Source of the DNA: Bradyrhizobium sp. JYMT SZCCT0180
Lineage (GTDB): Bacteria; Pseudomonadota; Alphaproteobacteria; Rhizobiales; Xanthobacteraceae
Direction: 5' to 3'
Length of the DNA stretch: 64,000 nucleotides
NCBI RefSeq assembly: GCF_018130165.1
Contig: NZ_JAFCLZ010000009.1
Span: 1-64,000 of the forward strand
Numbering within the stretch: the stretch's first letter is position 1; the number at the start of each line of letters is the position of its first letter. This document shows, piece after piece, positions 39,353 through 47,358 of the stretch. Below the pieces are notes generated by a model. It saw only the letters and a list, made by a program, of their open reading frames with translations, had not been told where the DNA came from and searched no databases. Both the position numbers and the translations under genes were made by a program.

Positions 39353-40297
39353 ATGCGCATTTTGACCTGCCTGACCGCATCGTTGCTGGGTGCCGCCACG
39401 ATGCTCGCGCAACCGCCCGCGGCGTCGGCGGAAGGTGACCGGAACTGGCAGGCCTGCATCGGCACAACCACGGCGCCGAATGAGAGGGTGACGGCCTGCA
39501 GCGTCGTGATCGATGGCAAGACCGAGACCGGCAAGAGGCTCGCCGGCGCCTATTGCAACCGCGGCCACGGCCTTACCGAGAAGCGTGACCTCGACGCCGC
39601 CATGGCCGATCTCAATGAGGCGATCAAGCTCGATCCGGACTATGCCTGCGCCTACACCAATCGCGGACGGGTCCATGCCTTCAAGCGCGATCTCGATCAC
39701 GCCATGGCCGACTATGACGCGGCGCTCCGCATCGATCCGACCTTCGCTTTGGCCTACAACAACCGCGGCGACGCATGGTTCGGCAAAGGCGACCTCGATC
39801 GCGCGCTGACCGACTTCGACGCCGCCATCAAACACAACCCGTCGCTCGCCATCGCCTATGGCAATCGCGGCTATCTCCATCACCGCAAGCGCGACACGGC
39901 CCGTGCGATCGCCGACTACAGCGTGCAGATCAAGCTGAAGCCTGACGTGCTGGCCTATATCAACCGCGGCAATGTCTACCGCGATACCGAGCAACTGGAG
40001 CGTGCCGCCGCCGATTACGGCGCGGCGGCGAAAATCGCGCCGACCGATCCCCGGGGCTGGCGCAACCGCGGCATGATCCGGCTGTACCAGGGCGATACCA
40101 AGCGCGGCATTGCCGATTACGACAAGGCTTTGCAATACGATCCGGCCGACGCCTATTCCTGGAATAACCGCGGCCAGGCCAAGATGCGGCTGGGCAACAA
40201 GGCGGGGGCGATTGCGGATTTCCGCAAAGCCCTGGAGATCAACCCCAGCCTGCGCACCGCCCGCGAGGGCCTGCAGCAACTTGGCGCAGTCCAATAG
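39353..40297 (+). CDS. Exported TPR protein
   Basis: 314 residues: a signal peptide (MRILTCLTASLLGAATMLAQ) and about seven tetratricopeptide repeats from ~60 to the end, with repeated phrases such as YNNRGDAWFGKGDLDRALTDF, YGNRGYLHHRKRDTARAIADY and WNNRGQAKMRLGNKAGAIADF. Likely a periplasmic protein-interaction scaffold. Two cysteines (Cys35 and Cys49) in the N-terminal block may pair. The partner is unknown. Confidence 0.86.
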   Translation: MRILTCLTASLLGAATMLAQPPAASAEGDRNWQACIGTTTAPNERVTACSVVIDGKTETGKRLAGAYCNRGHGLTEKRDLDAAMADLNEAIKLDPDYACAYTNRGRVHAFKRDLDHAMADYDAALRIDPTFALAYNNRGDAWFGKGDLDRALTDFDAAIKHNPSLAIAYGNRGYLHHRKRDTARAIADYSVQIKLKPDVLAYINRGNVYRDTEQLERAAADYGAAAKIAPTDPRGWRNRGMIRLYQGDTKRGIADYDKALQYDPADAYSWNNRGQAKMRLGNKAGAIADFRKALEINPSLRTAREGLQQLGAVQ

Positions 40298-40307
40298 ATG
40301 GTTCGTG

Positions 40308-40349
40308 GTCTTGCAACCGGTTAGGGTGTACCTACGTCTTTTGCAAGAC
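40308..40349. promoter_or_regulatory. 42-bp nested dyad upstream of the SPW gene
   Basis: Outer arms GTCTTGCAA (40308-40316) and TTGCAAGAC (40341-40349) enclose inner arms TAGG (40322-40325) and CCTA (40331-40334) with the same centre. It lies 10 bases after the TPR stop and 93 bases before the next start. It could be an operator or a folded transcript end. Confidence 0.45.
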
Positions 40350-40442
40350 ATACGCCCCGATGCGGCCGGATATGGTTCGAGATCGGAGATGTCAGGGATA
40401 GCCGGCCGCTGACGTATGCCTCTTTTTCCAGGGAGGTTTACT

Positions 40443-40847
40443 ATGTCGGACTTTCGTTTCTTCAGTAAGCATCGATCGTGGGAAGACTGGTTCGGCATGC
40501 TGCTTGGCGTGCTGATCGTGGTGTCGCCCTGGTTTCCCCTGCAGCCCGCCAACGAGGTCATGACTGCCGATCGCAGCACCATGATCCTCAACACGTTCGT
40601 GGTCGGCATGCTGGTATTCGGCCTCGCCCAGCTGGAATATGTCGCGTTGCAGCGCTGGGAGGAGGTGGCGGAGATCGTCCTCGGGCTCTGGCTGATCGCT
40701 TCACCGTGGATTTTCGGCTATTCCGGCGACGCGTTTCTCCCGGCCTGGCACGCGATACTCGGCGCAGTCGTGGCTCTGCTCGGCGCGCTTCAGCTGTGGC
40801 AGGATTGGCGCCTGACCGACCAGGAACTCGCCAACCATCCGCAGTAG
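40443..40847 (+). CDS. SPW-repeat membrane protein
   Basis: 134 residues with four hydrophobic helices in two SPW repeats: WEDWFGMLLGVLIVVSPWF and VAEIVLGLWLIASPWIFGYS, each followed by another helix. The Ser-Pro-Trp signature defines the family, whose function is unknown. A GGGAGG box lies seven bases before the ATG. The nested dyad upstream may regulate it. Confidence 0.85.
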   Translation: MSDFRFFSKHRSWEDWFGMLLGVLIVVSPWFPLQPANEVMTADRSTMILNTFVVGMLVFGLAQLEYVALQRWEEVAEIVLGLWLIASPWIFGYSGDAFLPAWHAILGAVVALLGALQLWQDWRLTDQELANHPQ

Positions 40848-40960
40848 ATCTTGCCACGGACCTGCCGGTCCGCGATCGGCAGGTCCGCTGGTCTTCCGCG
40901 AGGTGGGGCGGCCAATACCTGCCGGATCGGCCACGGCTACGGTTCAGGAAAATCGGGAGG

Positions 40961-41089
40961 TCAGCGCACGCCGGTCCCCTTGCAGCGCTGGCATTTCACG
41001 ACGTTGTCGCCCTTCTTCACCAGGCCCTTGCCCTCGCAATTCTTGCATTTCTGCTTCTTTTTGATGTTCGGGCCTTTTTCATTGGCCAT
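40961..41089 (-). CDS. 42-aa zinc-ribbon micro-protein (DnaJ-type CxxCxGxG)
   Basis: 42 residues: MANEKGPNIKKKQ, then CKNCEGKG and CQRCKGTG, two CxxCxGxG motifs separated by a short hairpin, the arrangement of one zinc centre of the DnaJ Cys-rich domain. The remainder is Lys-rich, so nucleic-acid or chaperone-partner contact is possible. The second of two adjacent ATGs (41089) is favoured by its distance from a GGGAG box. It would be missed with a 60-residue cutoff. Confidence 0.75.
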   Translation of the reverse strand: MANEKGPNIKKKQKCKNCEGKGLVKKGDNVVKCQRCKGTGVR

Positions 41090-41296
41090 CATGATCTCCC
41101 AACGGCGTTTTTGGCTGAGGGCACCATGAGCCAGCCCTGCAGCCGCGTCTATAAGCTCGCAGCCGGAACCGGGACGCCCGGACGCGCTGGCAGAGGCCGG
41201 GCTTTCTGCTAACGTCCGGGCCGGGACATTCAGATCAGGTTTGAGAAGCGTAACGATGATGATTTTGCTTGGCTTGTGCAGTGCGGCGGTGCCGAC

Positions 41297-42937
41297 ATGA
41301 CGGGAACCGCAACCACAGCCGCGCCGCGCGGCGGCCTCGTGCGGATGTCGAACCGGATGATGAATCTGGCGCATCTGGTGACCCACAACGCCCGCCGCCA
41401 TGGCGATCGCACCGGTTTTATCTATGGCGACCGGACCTGGACCTGGCGCGAGATCGATCGCGCCGTCTCGGCGCTGGCCGCAGCGTTGGCGGCGCGTGGC
41501 CTCGTCAAGGGCGACCGGCTGCTGGTGCATTCCAAAAATTGCGACGAGATGTTCTGGTCGATGTTTGCGGCGTTCCGGCTCGGCGTGGTCTGGGTGCCGA
41601 CCAATTTCCGCCTGATGCCGGACGAGGTCGCCTATCTCGCCACCGCCTCCGGCGCCAAGGGTTTTTTGTGCCACGGCGATTTCCCGGAGCACGCCGCCGC
41701 GGCCGCCAACCCGGCGCTGGAGTTCATCTGGCGGATCGGCGAGGGCGCCTTTGGCGAGCAATCCGTCAGCGCCGCCATTGCGGCGCATGCCGGCGAGAGT
41801 TTTGCCAATACCGCGGTCGACTATAACGACCCCTGCTGGTTCTTCTTCACCTCCGGCACGACCGGCCGGTCCAAGGCCGCAGTTCTGACCCATGGCCAGA
41901 TGGCCTTTGTGGTCACCAACCATCTCGCCGATTTGATGCCCGGCACCACCGAACAGGACGCCTCGCTGGTGGTGGCGCCGCTGTCGCACGGCGCCGGCGT
42001 GCACCAGTTGGTGCAGGCCGCACGGGGCGTGCCGACCATCCTGCTGCCGTCGGAGAAGTTCGACATCAACGAGGCGTTCCGCCTGATCGAGGCGCATCGC
42101 GTCAGCAACATTTTTACGGTGCCGACCATTTTGAAGATGATGGTCGAGCATCCCGCGGTCGACCGCTACGATCATTCCTCGCTCCGCTTCATCATCTATG
42201 CCGGCGCGCCGATGTACCGCGAGGACCAGAAGGCCGCGCTGAACAAGCTGGGTAAGGTGCTGGTGCAGTATTTCGGGCTCGGCGAAGTCACCGGCAACAT
42301 CACGGTCATGCCGGCCAATCTGCACGACCCCGAGGACTCTCCGCAGGCGCGGATCGGCACCTGCGGCTTCGAGCGCACCGGCATGCAGGTCTCGATCCAG
42401 GGCGATGACGGGCGAGAGCTCAAGCCGTTCGAGACCGGCGAGATCTGCGTGATCGGCCCCGCCGTGTTCGCCGGCTATTACGACAATCCTGATGCCAACG
42501 CGAAGGCGTTTCGCGACGGCTGGTTCCGCACCGGCGATCTCGGCCATATGGACGAGGAGGGGTTCGTCTACATCACCGGCCGCGCCTCCGACATGTACAT
42601 CTCGGGCGGATCGAACATCTATCCGCGCGAGGTCGAGGAGAAGATATTGACCCATCCCGGGATCGGCGAGGTCGCCGTGCTTGGGGTGCCCGACCCGTTC
42701 TGGGGTGAGGTCGGCGTTGCCGTCTGCGTCCCGCGCGAGGGGGCCGCCGCGGTGACCGAAGCCGAGCTCGCCGCGTTCCTGTCGCCGAAGGTGCCGCGCT
42801 ACAAAATGCCGAAGCGCTTCTTCTTCTGGGAGGCGCTGCCGAAATCCGGTTACGGCAAGATTCCGAAGCGGCTGGTGCGCGACGAACTCGAGGCGCGCGG
42901 GCTGCTCGACCTCACCAAGGAAGACGCGCCACGATGA
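41297..42937 (+). CDS. Acyl-CoA synthetase (AMP-forming)
   Basis: A 546-residue adenylate-forming ligase that activates a carboxylic acid with ATP and CoA. The P-loop is FFTSGTTGRSKAAVLTHG; later blocks are YFGLGEVTGNITVMP (A5 region), GWFRTGDLGHMDEEGFVYITGR (A7/A8) and the A10 lysine in LPKSGYGKIPKR. Cytoplasmic; substrate not predictable, possibly a fatty or aromatic acid. An earlier ATG at 41276 adds seven residues. Its stop overlaps the PCC-domain gene by four bases, so the two probably serve one pathway. Confidence 0.9.
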   Translation: MTGTATTAAPRGGLVRMSNRMMNLAHLVTHNARRHGDRTGFIYGDRTWTWREIDRAVSALAAALAARGLVKGDRLLVHSKNCDEMFWSMFAAFRLGVVWVPTNFRLMPDEVAYLATASGAKGFLCHGDFPEHAAAAANPALEFIWRIGEGAFGEQSVSAAIAAHAGESFANTAVDYNDPCWFFFTSGTTGRSKAAVLTHGQMAFVVTNHLADLMPGTTEQDASLVVAPLSHGAGVHQLVQAARGVPTILLPSEKFDINEAFRLIEAHRVSNIFTVPTILKMMVEHPAVDRYDHSSLRFIIYAGAPMYREDQKAALNKLGKVLVQYFGLGEVTGNITVMPANLHDPEDSPQARIGTCGFERTGMQVSIQGDDGRELKPFETGEICVIGPAVFAGYYDNPDANAKAFRDGWFRTGDLGHMDEEGFVYITGRASDMYISGGSNIYPREVEEKILTHPGIGEVAVLGVPDPFWGEVGVAVCVPREGAAAVTEAELAAFLSPKVPRYKMPKRFFFWEALPKSGYGKIPKRLVRDELEARGLLDLTKEDAPR

Positions 42938-43830
42938 CGGCGGCGAAGGCAAATCGGCCGGCGCCCGAGGCGATGCGTAGCATCGCGCAGCCCGGTCCTC
43001 CGAACCCCGAACGCATCCAGTGGGTCGAGGCGCGCGGCCGCGCGTTCTCCTTCACGCTCCAAGCCGGCCTGCCGCTGCTGGAAGCTGCGCGTCGCGGCTT
43101 TGCCGAGGCCGGATTTGCTGGCGGCGTGCTGAGCATGCGGGGCGGGGCGCTCGGGCCGTTTGCCTATGTGATGCCGGCGCTGTCGAAGACCGGCGCCAAT
43201 GCCGCGTTCTACAGCGATACGTTCCGGCCCGAAGGCATCACGCAGCTCAAGTTCGCGGCGATGACTCTTGGCGAGCGCGACGGTGCGCCGTTCTTCCACT
43301 GCCACGGCCTGTGGACCGAGACCGATGGCGACCTGCATGGCGGTCATATCCTGCCCGAGGAGAGTATCGTCGCCGAGCCGTTCGCGGTGGAAGCGTTCGG
43401 GATCGATGGCGCTGCCTTTGCCGCCGAGGTGGATAGCGAGACCAATTTCAAATTGTTCGGGCCGGTGCCGCGCGAGGCGACCGGTGCCGACGCCACGAGC
43501 CGGGCCTTTGCGCTGCGCTTGCGGCCGAACCAGGATTTCGCCTGCGCGCTGGAAGCATTCTGCCGGCAGCACGGGATATTTCAGGCCCGCATTCATGGCG
43601 GGGTCGGCAGCACGATCGGCGCGCAGTTCACCGATGGCCGATCCGTCGTGCCGTTCGCGACCGAGCTTGCGATCCGTTCCGGCACCATCACGTCGACCGC
43701 CGACGGTACGTTGGAGGCGACGCTGGATATCGCGCTGGTGGATTATCTCGGCGGCATCGCCGAAGGCCGGCTGATGCGCGGCGACAATCCGGTGCTGATG
43801 ACGATGGAGCTGGTGCTCGAAGTGATTTGA
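42934..43830 (+). CDS. Tandem PCC-domain (DUF296) protein
   Basis: 298 residues with two PCC/DUF296-like halves. The first (~35-175) has a histidine cluster typical of a metal site (FFHCHGLWTETDGDLHGGHIL). The second (~188-298) has ARIHGGVGSTIG and an LVDYLGGIAEGRL end but fewer histidines. Most bacterial members have one domain. ATGA overlap with the acyl-CoA synthetase gene means translation is coupled. Function unknown; the context hints at acyl-CoA or thioester metabolism. Confidence 0.82.
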   Translation: MTAAKANRPAPEAMRSIAQPGPPNPERIQWVEARGRAFSFTLQAGLPLLEAARRGFAEAGFAGGVLSMRGGALGPFAYVMPALSKTGANAAFYSDTFRPEGITQLKFAAMTLGERDGAPFFHCHGLWTETDGDLHGGHILPEESIVAEPFAVEAFGIDGAAFAAEVDSETNFKLFGPVPREATGADATSRAFALRLRPNQDFACALEAFCRQHGIFQARIHGGVGSTIGAQFTDGRSVVPFATELAIRSGTITSTADGTLEATLDIALVDYLGGIAEGRLMRGDNPVLMTMELVLEVI

Positions 43831-43923
43831 TCAGCGTGGGAGCACTCGCGGGCTCGCGCCTGTTGCTGATTCAGATGTCAAACAGCCGCCGCCGTCATTG
43901 CGCGTGAAGCGCTCAGCTCTCAA

Positions 43924-44030
43924 CCCGTCATCCTGAGGTGCGCGCTCTTGCGCGCCTCGAAGGGCGACGGCCCGGCTGTGGCCGATTCATCCTTCGAGGC
44001 TCGCTACGCTCGCACCTCAGGATGACGGGT
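43924..44030. repeat. 107-bp palindrome (family 3, CCGTCATCCTGAGG type)
   Basis: The ends are perfect inverted copies: ACCCGTCATCCTGAGGTGCG (43924-43943) and its complement at 44011-44030, with a second inverted pair TCGAAGG/CCTTCGA inside. No coding potential. Confidence 0.85.
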
Positions 44031-44040
44031 AAACATACGT

Positions 44041-44285
44041 CCGCGTTCTCGCGGCGCATTGCGCCCGAGGTTTACCTGGAAACTCCTTGCCCTCAAAATT
44101 CAGAGGGCGCAGGGAATGCCGGATGCGCGCTGCACCCGCGGTCTCATGTGCGATTGTGCATAAGAATGCTGCACATGAGCATACAGGGCAGCGGAGAGCA
44201 TCCGACATTCCCTGCGCAATGGCTTTACGGCTTATGGCGCGCTCTCCCCGGTGAGACGGTCTCAATTGCCACCGTCGTCCCTCGG
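44041..44285. repeat. Dispersed intergenic element, copy B (inverted relative to 1-246)
   Basis: Reverse-complemented, this reads through almost the whole of 1-246, sharing for example the stretch CATAAGCCGTAAAGCCATTG and GAGACCGCGGGTGCAGCGCG. Differences are mainly single substitutions and small changes in the central arm. From 44286 to 44528 I see nothing recognisable. Confidence 0.82.
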
Positions 44286-44528
44286 AAGCGTTGGCTCCCT
44301 TAAGGACTTGACGCCGTTACGGGCGCCAGGACCACACGCTTTCACCGTACGCTTCAGCCGCGACCGTCAATCGCAACTGTTACGTCCATCGCAACCCGCC
44401 CCTCGTCGTGACGACGGCCGACGCCCTCTGAGTGGGACGGGATGCGCAAATTCGTAGAGATGATTTGCCCGACGAGGAAAGTGGAATTTTGCCCGTCGGG
44501 TTAATTTGTCGCACTTCTGTCCCACGCC

Positions 44529-44640
44529 GTCATTGCGAGCCACCGGGTCGCGCGAATGCGCGCCCGATGACAGGCTCCGCGAAGCAATCCATGCCTCGAC
44601 TTGACGCGATATGGATTGCTTCGCTGCGCTCGCAATGACG
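44529..44640. repeat. Palindromic repeat (family 2) with a 39-nt internal cassette
   Basis: 'GTCATTGCGAGC' and 'GCTCGCAATGAC' form the ends and GCAATCCAT/ATGGATTGC the inner pair, as at 379-462. Bases 44544-44582 are a cassette that recurs identically at 48391-48429. Confidence 0.8.
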
Positions 44641-44666
44641 AGGATAGGACGGCGTCTAAATTAGGC

Positions 44667-44793
44667 AGTCATTCCGGGGCTCGCGTAGCGAGAGCCATGA
44701 TGTGCAATTGCACATCAGAGAATCCATCGGGCGTCGGCCTGTGCCGCCTGATGGATTCCGGGTTCGCGCCAAGAGGCGCGCCCCGGAATGACG
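44667..44793. repeat. Palindromic repeat (family 4, GTCATTCCGGGG type)
   Basis: GTCATTCCGGGGC (from 44669) and its complement GCCCCGGAATGAC close the element; the inner pair GAATCCATC...GATGGATTC and a small TGTGCAATTGCACA palindrome (44701-44714) lie inside. No gene. Confidence 0.8.
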
Positions 44794-44821
44794 GAGGAGG
44801 CGTGGGCGACCTCTGGACTCG

Positions 44822-45025
44822 TTACTTCAAATTTTGGGCGATGCCGTCGAGGGTCTGGGACCATTTTGAGCTCATGTCCGACTGAGCTTTCGAGGTCCGC
44901 GTATAGATGTTGTTCGCTTCCTGAAGCGCGAGCTGAAGTTGCTGCCCAAGATCGGACCGTCCGCCGCTGACGCCATTCAGTTCGTCCGTTGTGAGTTCGC
45001 GAATGTCGTTGTTCAGATTGGTCAT
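44822..45025 (-). CDS. Double-glycine-leader peptide
   Basis: A 67-residue peptide. Residues 1-22 form a bacteriocin-type leader: IRELTTDELNGVSGG, with Leu11, Leu17 and Val19 spaced as in GG leaders and cleavage expected after Gly22. The predicted mature peptide (45 residues) is polar and helical (QQLQLALQEANNIYTRTSK), not Gly-rich or Cys-containing, so it is not a typical class II bacteriocin. No C39-peptidase transporter is near. A leader-carrying secreted peptide of unknown role. Confidence 0.72.
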   Translation of the reverse strand: MTNLNNDIRELTTDELNGVSGGRSDLGQQLQLALQEANNIYTRTSKAQSDMSSKWSQTLDGIAQNLK

Positions 45026-45200
45026 GTCATTCCCCTCTTTGTCTGGGCGAGACCATTCCCGCCGCGATGATAGGGGCTACGCCAAGCGGTCGCGGTGCTC
45101 TGTGACTTCGGGCACATTCGAAGTCCGGCCACGCTGCACTCCCAATCTCTGGTCGTTCGCGTCATCGGCATGTCCGCGACATATCTTCGGCAGGGCCGCT

Positions 45201-45240
45201 GAACGTCGAGACGGCGAAGCGCTACAAAGATCGTGCGGGC
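45201..45240 (+). repeat. 40-bp direct repeat, left copy
   Basis: 35 of 40 bases match 46295-46334, and both share the block CGCTACAAA and TCGTGCGGGC. The copies flank the 45294-46286 gene. The 45026-45293 gap otherwise shows nothing. Confidence 0.7.
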
Positions 45241-45293
45241 TCTTTTGCGAACTTCCGTCCTGGTTTGCCCGATCCGGTTGGGAACCCCCACTC

Positions 45294-46286
45294 ATGGAGC
45301 CAGCGCCGGCCGACATCTCCCGCATCGTCGAATACAGCCGGGACCGATGGGCCATGGCAAGAATGCCGCTGGCGCTGCTGTTCTGCCTCACCGGTCTGGC
45401 CTTTGTGGTCTATGTCGAGCCGAGGCCGCCGGGGGCGGGCGTTCCGACGGTCTTCGGCCTGCTGATGGCCGCCGCGGCCGTTGTGGCGCTGGCGATTTAC
45501 GCATTCGAGCGGATGTTCGAGGGGCGCACGATGGCGACACGGCTGCTGGCCGCTGCGCTCGTCGTTCTCGCTGTGATGGTGCTGGTCTGGAACGTGCCCG
45601 CCGATTTCTTCCACCCGGGCCTGTGGACAAAGCTGCCGACAAACCTGTTCGGCTGGATGCTGATCGCCGGCGGCATCGGCTGGATCACCCATGCGCTCTA
45701 CCGGCACCTCAGGCCCGCAAGGCCGGTGCTGATGCTCTCGCCCGCGGGCATCGCCTTCCACGCTACCTGGCTCAGGGACCTCTTTATCCCATGGCACGAG
45801 GTGCGGGGCGTCGAGGCGCTTGAGACGATGCCCGCCTCGGGCATTCCCTATCGCTATCAGGACCTGACGGTCGTGGTGATATCGCAGGAGTTCTATGAGG
45901 CGCACATCCTGCCGAAGCGTGGCTTCATGATGGGCCCCGGGCGTGAGCTGGCAGAGTGGCTCGTCGACAGGTATCACCACGGCGGCTGGGATCAGGTGTT
46001 CTGGCCCAAGGAATCGCCCAAGGAATCGCCGAAGGGTTCGTCGATGCAGATGGTGCTGCATCACGAGCTGTTCTCCATTCCGCCCAAACAGGTTCGCGAG
46101 CCGGTCGAGGCGCGATGGAAAGCGTTCCGGAACGAGCGGCCGTCCTCGCTGCCGGTTGCGAGGCCAATTCCGGGAAGCCGCGAGATCTACGGCGCCTGGT
46201 CGATCGACGGCTCGCTCTGGCAGGCGATCACATTCCTGGTGCCGCTCATCGGCATCATCGCCATCCTGGTGGACTCGACCGGGTGA
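45294..46286 (+). CDS. Integral membrane hypothetical protein
   Basis: 330 residues. Four N-terminal transmembrane segments (~25-45, 52-72, 79-100, 112-130) and one at the C-terminus (~308-325) bracket a soluble domain (~135-300) that starts PVLMLSPAGIAFHATWLRDLFIPWHEVRGVE, reminiscent of a bacterial PH-like domain. It includes a short tandem PKESPKESPKGSS. No confident family. The ATG at 45294 gives MEPAPADISRIVEY; the longer frame runs into repeat DNA. It is flanked by 40-bp direct repeats. Confidence 0.72.
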   Translation: MEPAPADISRIVEYSRDRWAMARMPLALLFCLTGLAFVVYVEPRPPGAGVPTVFGLLMAAAAVVALAIYAFERMFEGRTMATRLLAAALVVLAVMVLVWNVPADFFHPGLWTKLPTNLFGWMLIAGGIGWITHALYRHLRPARPVLMLSPAGIAFHATWLRDLFIPWHEVRGVEALETMPASGIPYRYQDLTVVVISQEFYEAHILPKRGFMMGPGRELAEWLVDRYHHGGWDQVFWPKESPKESPKGSSMQMVLHHELFSIPPKQVREPVEARWKAFRNERPSSLPVARPIPGSREIYGAWSIDGSLWQAITFLVPLIGIIAILVDSTG

Positions 46287-46294
46287 GGGGCGGT

Positions 46295-46334
46295 GAACGT
46301 CGAGGCGCCGAGCCGCTACAAAGGTCGTGCGGGC
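46295..46334 (+). repeat. 40-bp direct repeat, right copy
   Basis: Right-hand partner of 45201-45240, beginning nine bases after the stop of the membrane protein gene. Confidence 0.7.
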
Positions 46335-46432
46335 ACTTCGGCTTGACCGGCCATGCGCCCTTGCGCCGTGCGTTACAATCATCAAGCCGCCTGGCGATCG
46401 GAAGTGAAATCGGAGACGTTTGTCATGAATGA

Positions 46433-46636
46433 ATGGATATCTTCGCGGTAGCGTGGCTGCCGTTCGTGTTGCTGATCGGCGTGTGGTTCTGGTTCGCGCG
46501 CCGCAACGGCATGCAGGCGCGTGGATCGTCCGGCTCGACCATGATCGAGCTTTACGAGCAGCAGGTCGCAGAGACGCGGCGGATGAACGGGTTTCTGGAG
46601 CGGATCGCGACGTCGCTGGAGAAGCGGGAGAAGTAG
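46433..46636 (+). CDS. Small single-pass membrane protein
   Basis: 67 residues: an N-terminal membrane helix (FAVAWLPFVLLIGVWFWFA) and a charged amphipathic tail (LYEQQVAETRRMNGFLERIA) likely to form a coiled coil. No family was recognised. A short ORF with an ATG eight bases upstream (46425) sits nearer the GGAGA box, so initiation is uncertain. Confidence 0.65.
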   Translation: MDIFAVAWLPFVLLIGVWFWFARRNGMQARGSSGSTMIELYEQQVAETRRMNGFLERIATSLEKREK

Positions 46637-46793
46637 GGCGCGATAGCGAGGTGTATTGCGCACGGGCGGTGCCCCCAGGTGGAATACGCCGCGCGTTTCG
46701 GCGGCGCCACAAACCAGCCTCCTTTGGTATGAAAATGCGTTGCCATAACGCCGCCGCGCGCCTGCGCGGCCATAACGACCAAGAGGAAACGAC

Positions 46794-47336
46794 ATGAGGA
46801 CGACGACCGCGAAGGTGGGGGCCGTGGTGGCGGCGCTGGCAGTGATGGGGGTGGCCTGGGCGCACGGGCCGACCCGCCAGAAGGTTCGGGAATCGATCGA
46901 GATCAACGCGCCGCCGGCCAAGGTTTGGGCTGCGATCGGGAATTTTCAGGACATGAGCTGGCTGCCGCCGGTCGGCAAGACCGAGGGCACGAAAGGCAAC
47001 GCGATCGAGGCCACGCGGCGTCTGACGCTGGCTGGTGGTGCGACCGTCGATGAGGAACTCTACAAGTACGATGCCGAGAAGATGACCTATTCCTACCGGA
47101 TCACGGCCGTCGACGTGAAGGTGCTGCCGGTCACCAATTATTCGTCCACCCTGACGGTCACGCCCAGCGCCGACGGCAAGGGAAGCAGCCTGGAGTGGGC
47201 CGGCGCGTTCTACCGCGGTTTTCCCAACAACGATCCGCCGCCGGAGCTGAGCGACCAGGCCGCCATCAAGGCGGTGAGCGGGCTCTACAAGGCTGGCCTC
47301 GAGGCGCTCAAGAAGAAGGTCGAAAGCGGAAGCTGA
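46794..47336 (+). CDS. Exported SRPBCC protein, MxaD-like
   Basis: 180 residues with a signal sequence (VGAVVAALAVMGVAWA) and a START/SRPBCC ligand-binding fold (IEINAPPAKVWAAIGNFQDMSWLPPVG, then GGATVDEELYKYDAEKMTYSYRI). This text resembles MxaD, a periplasmic protein of methanol oxidation clusters. No mxaF or xoxF is in the window, so a link to methanol dehydrogenase is only suggested. The next gene encodes a periplasmic beta-propeller, also seen in such clusters. Confidence 0.82.
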   Translation: MRTTTAKVGAVVAALAVMGVAWAHGPTRQKVRESIEINAPPAKVWAAIGNFQDMSWLPPVGKTEGTKGNAIEATRRLTLAGGATVDEELYKYDAEKMTYSYRITAVDVKVLPVTNYSSTLTVTPSADGKGSSLEWAGAFYRGFPNNDPPPELSDQAAIKAVSGLYKAGLEALKKKVESGS

Positions 47337-47358
47337 TCGTGCGGGCTAGAGTCTTGTC

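Noticed and set aside
40961..42952. 663-codon minus-strand frame across the acyl-CoA synthetase
   Set aside because: Only its last 42 codons form a credible protein with its own start; the rest is antisense to the synthetase gene.
43938..44457. Short open frames in the 43.9-44.8 kb region
   Set aside because: They lie wholly in palindromic and dispersed repeats; no ribosome sites or family features.
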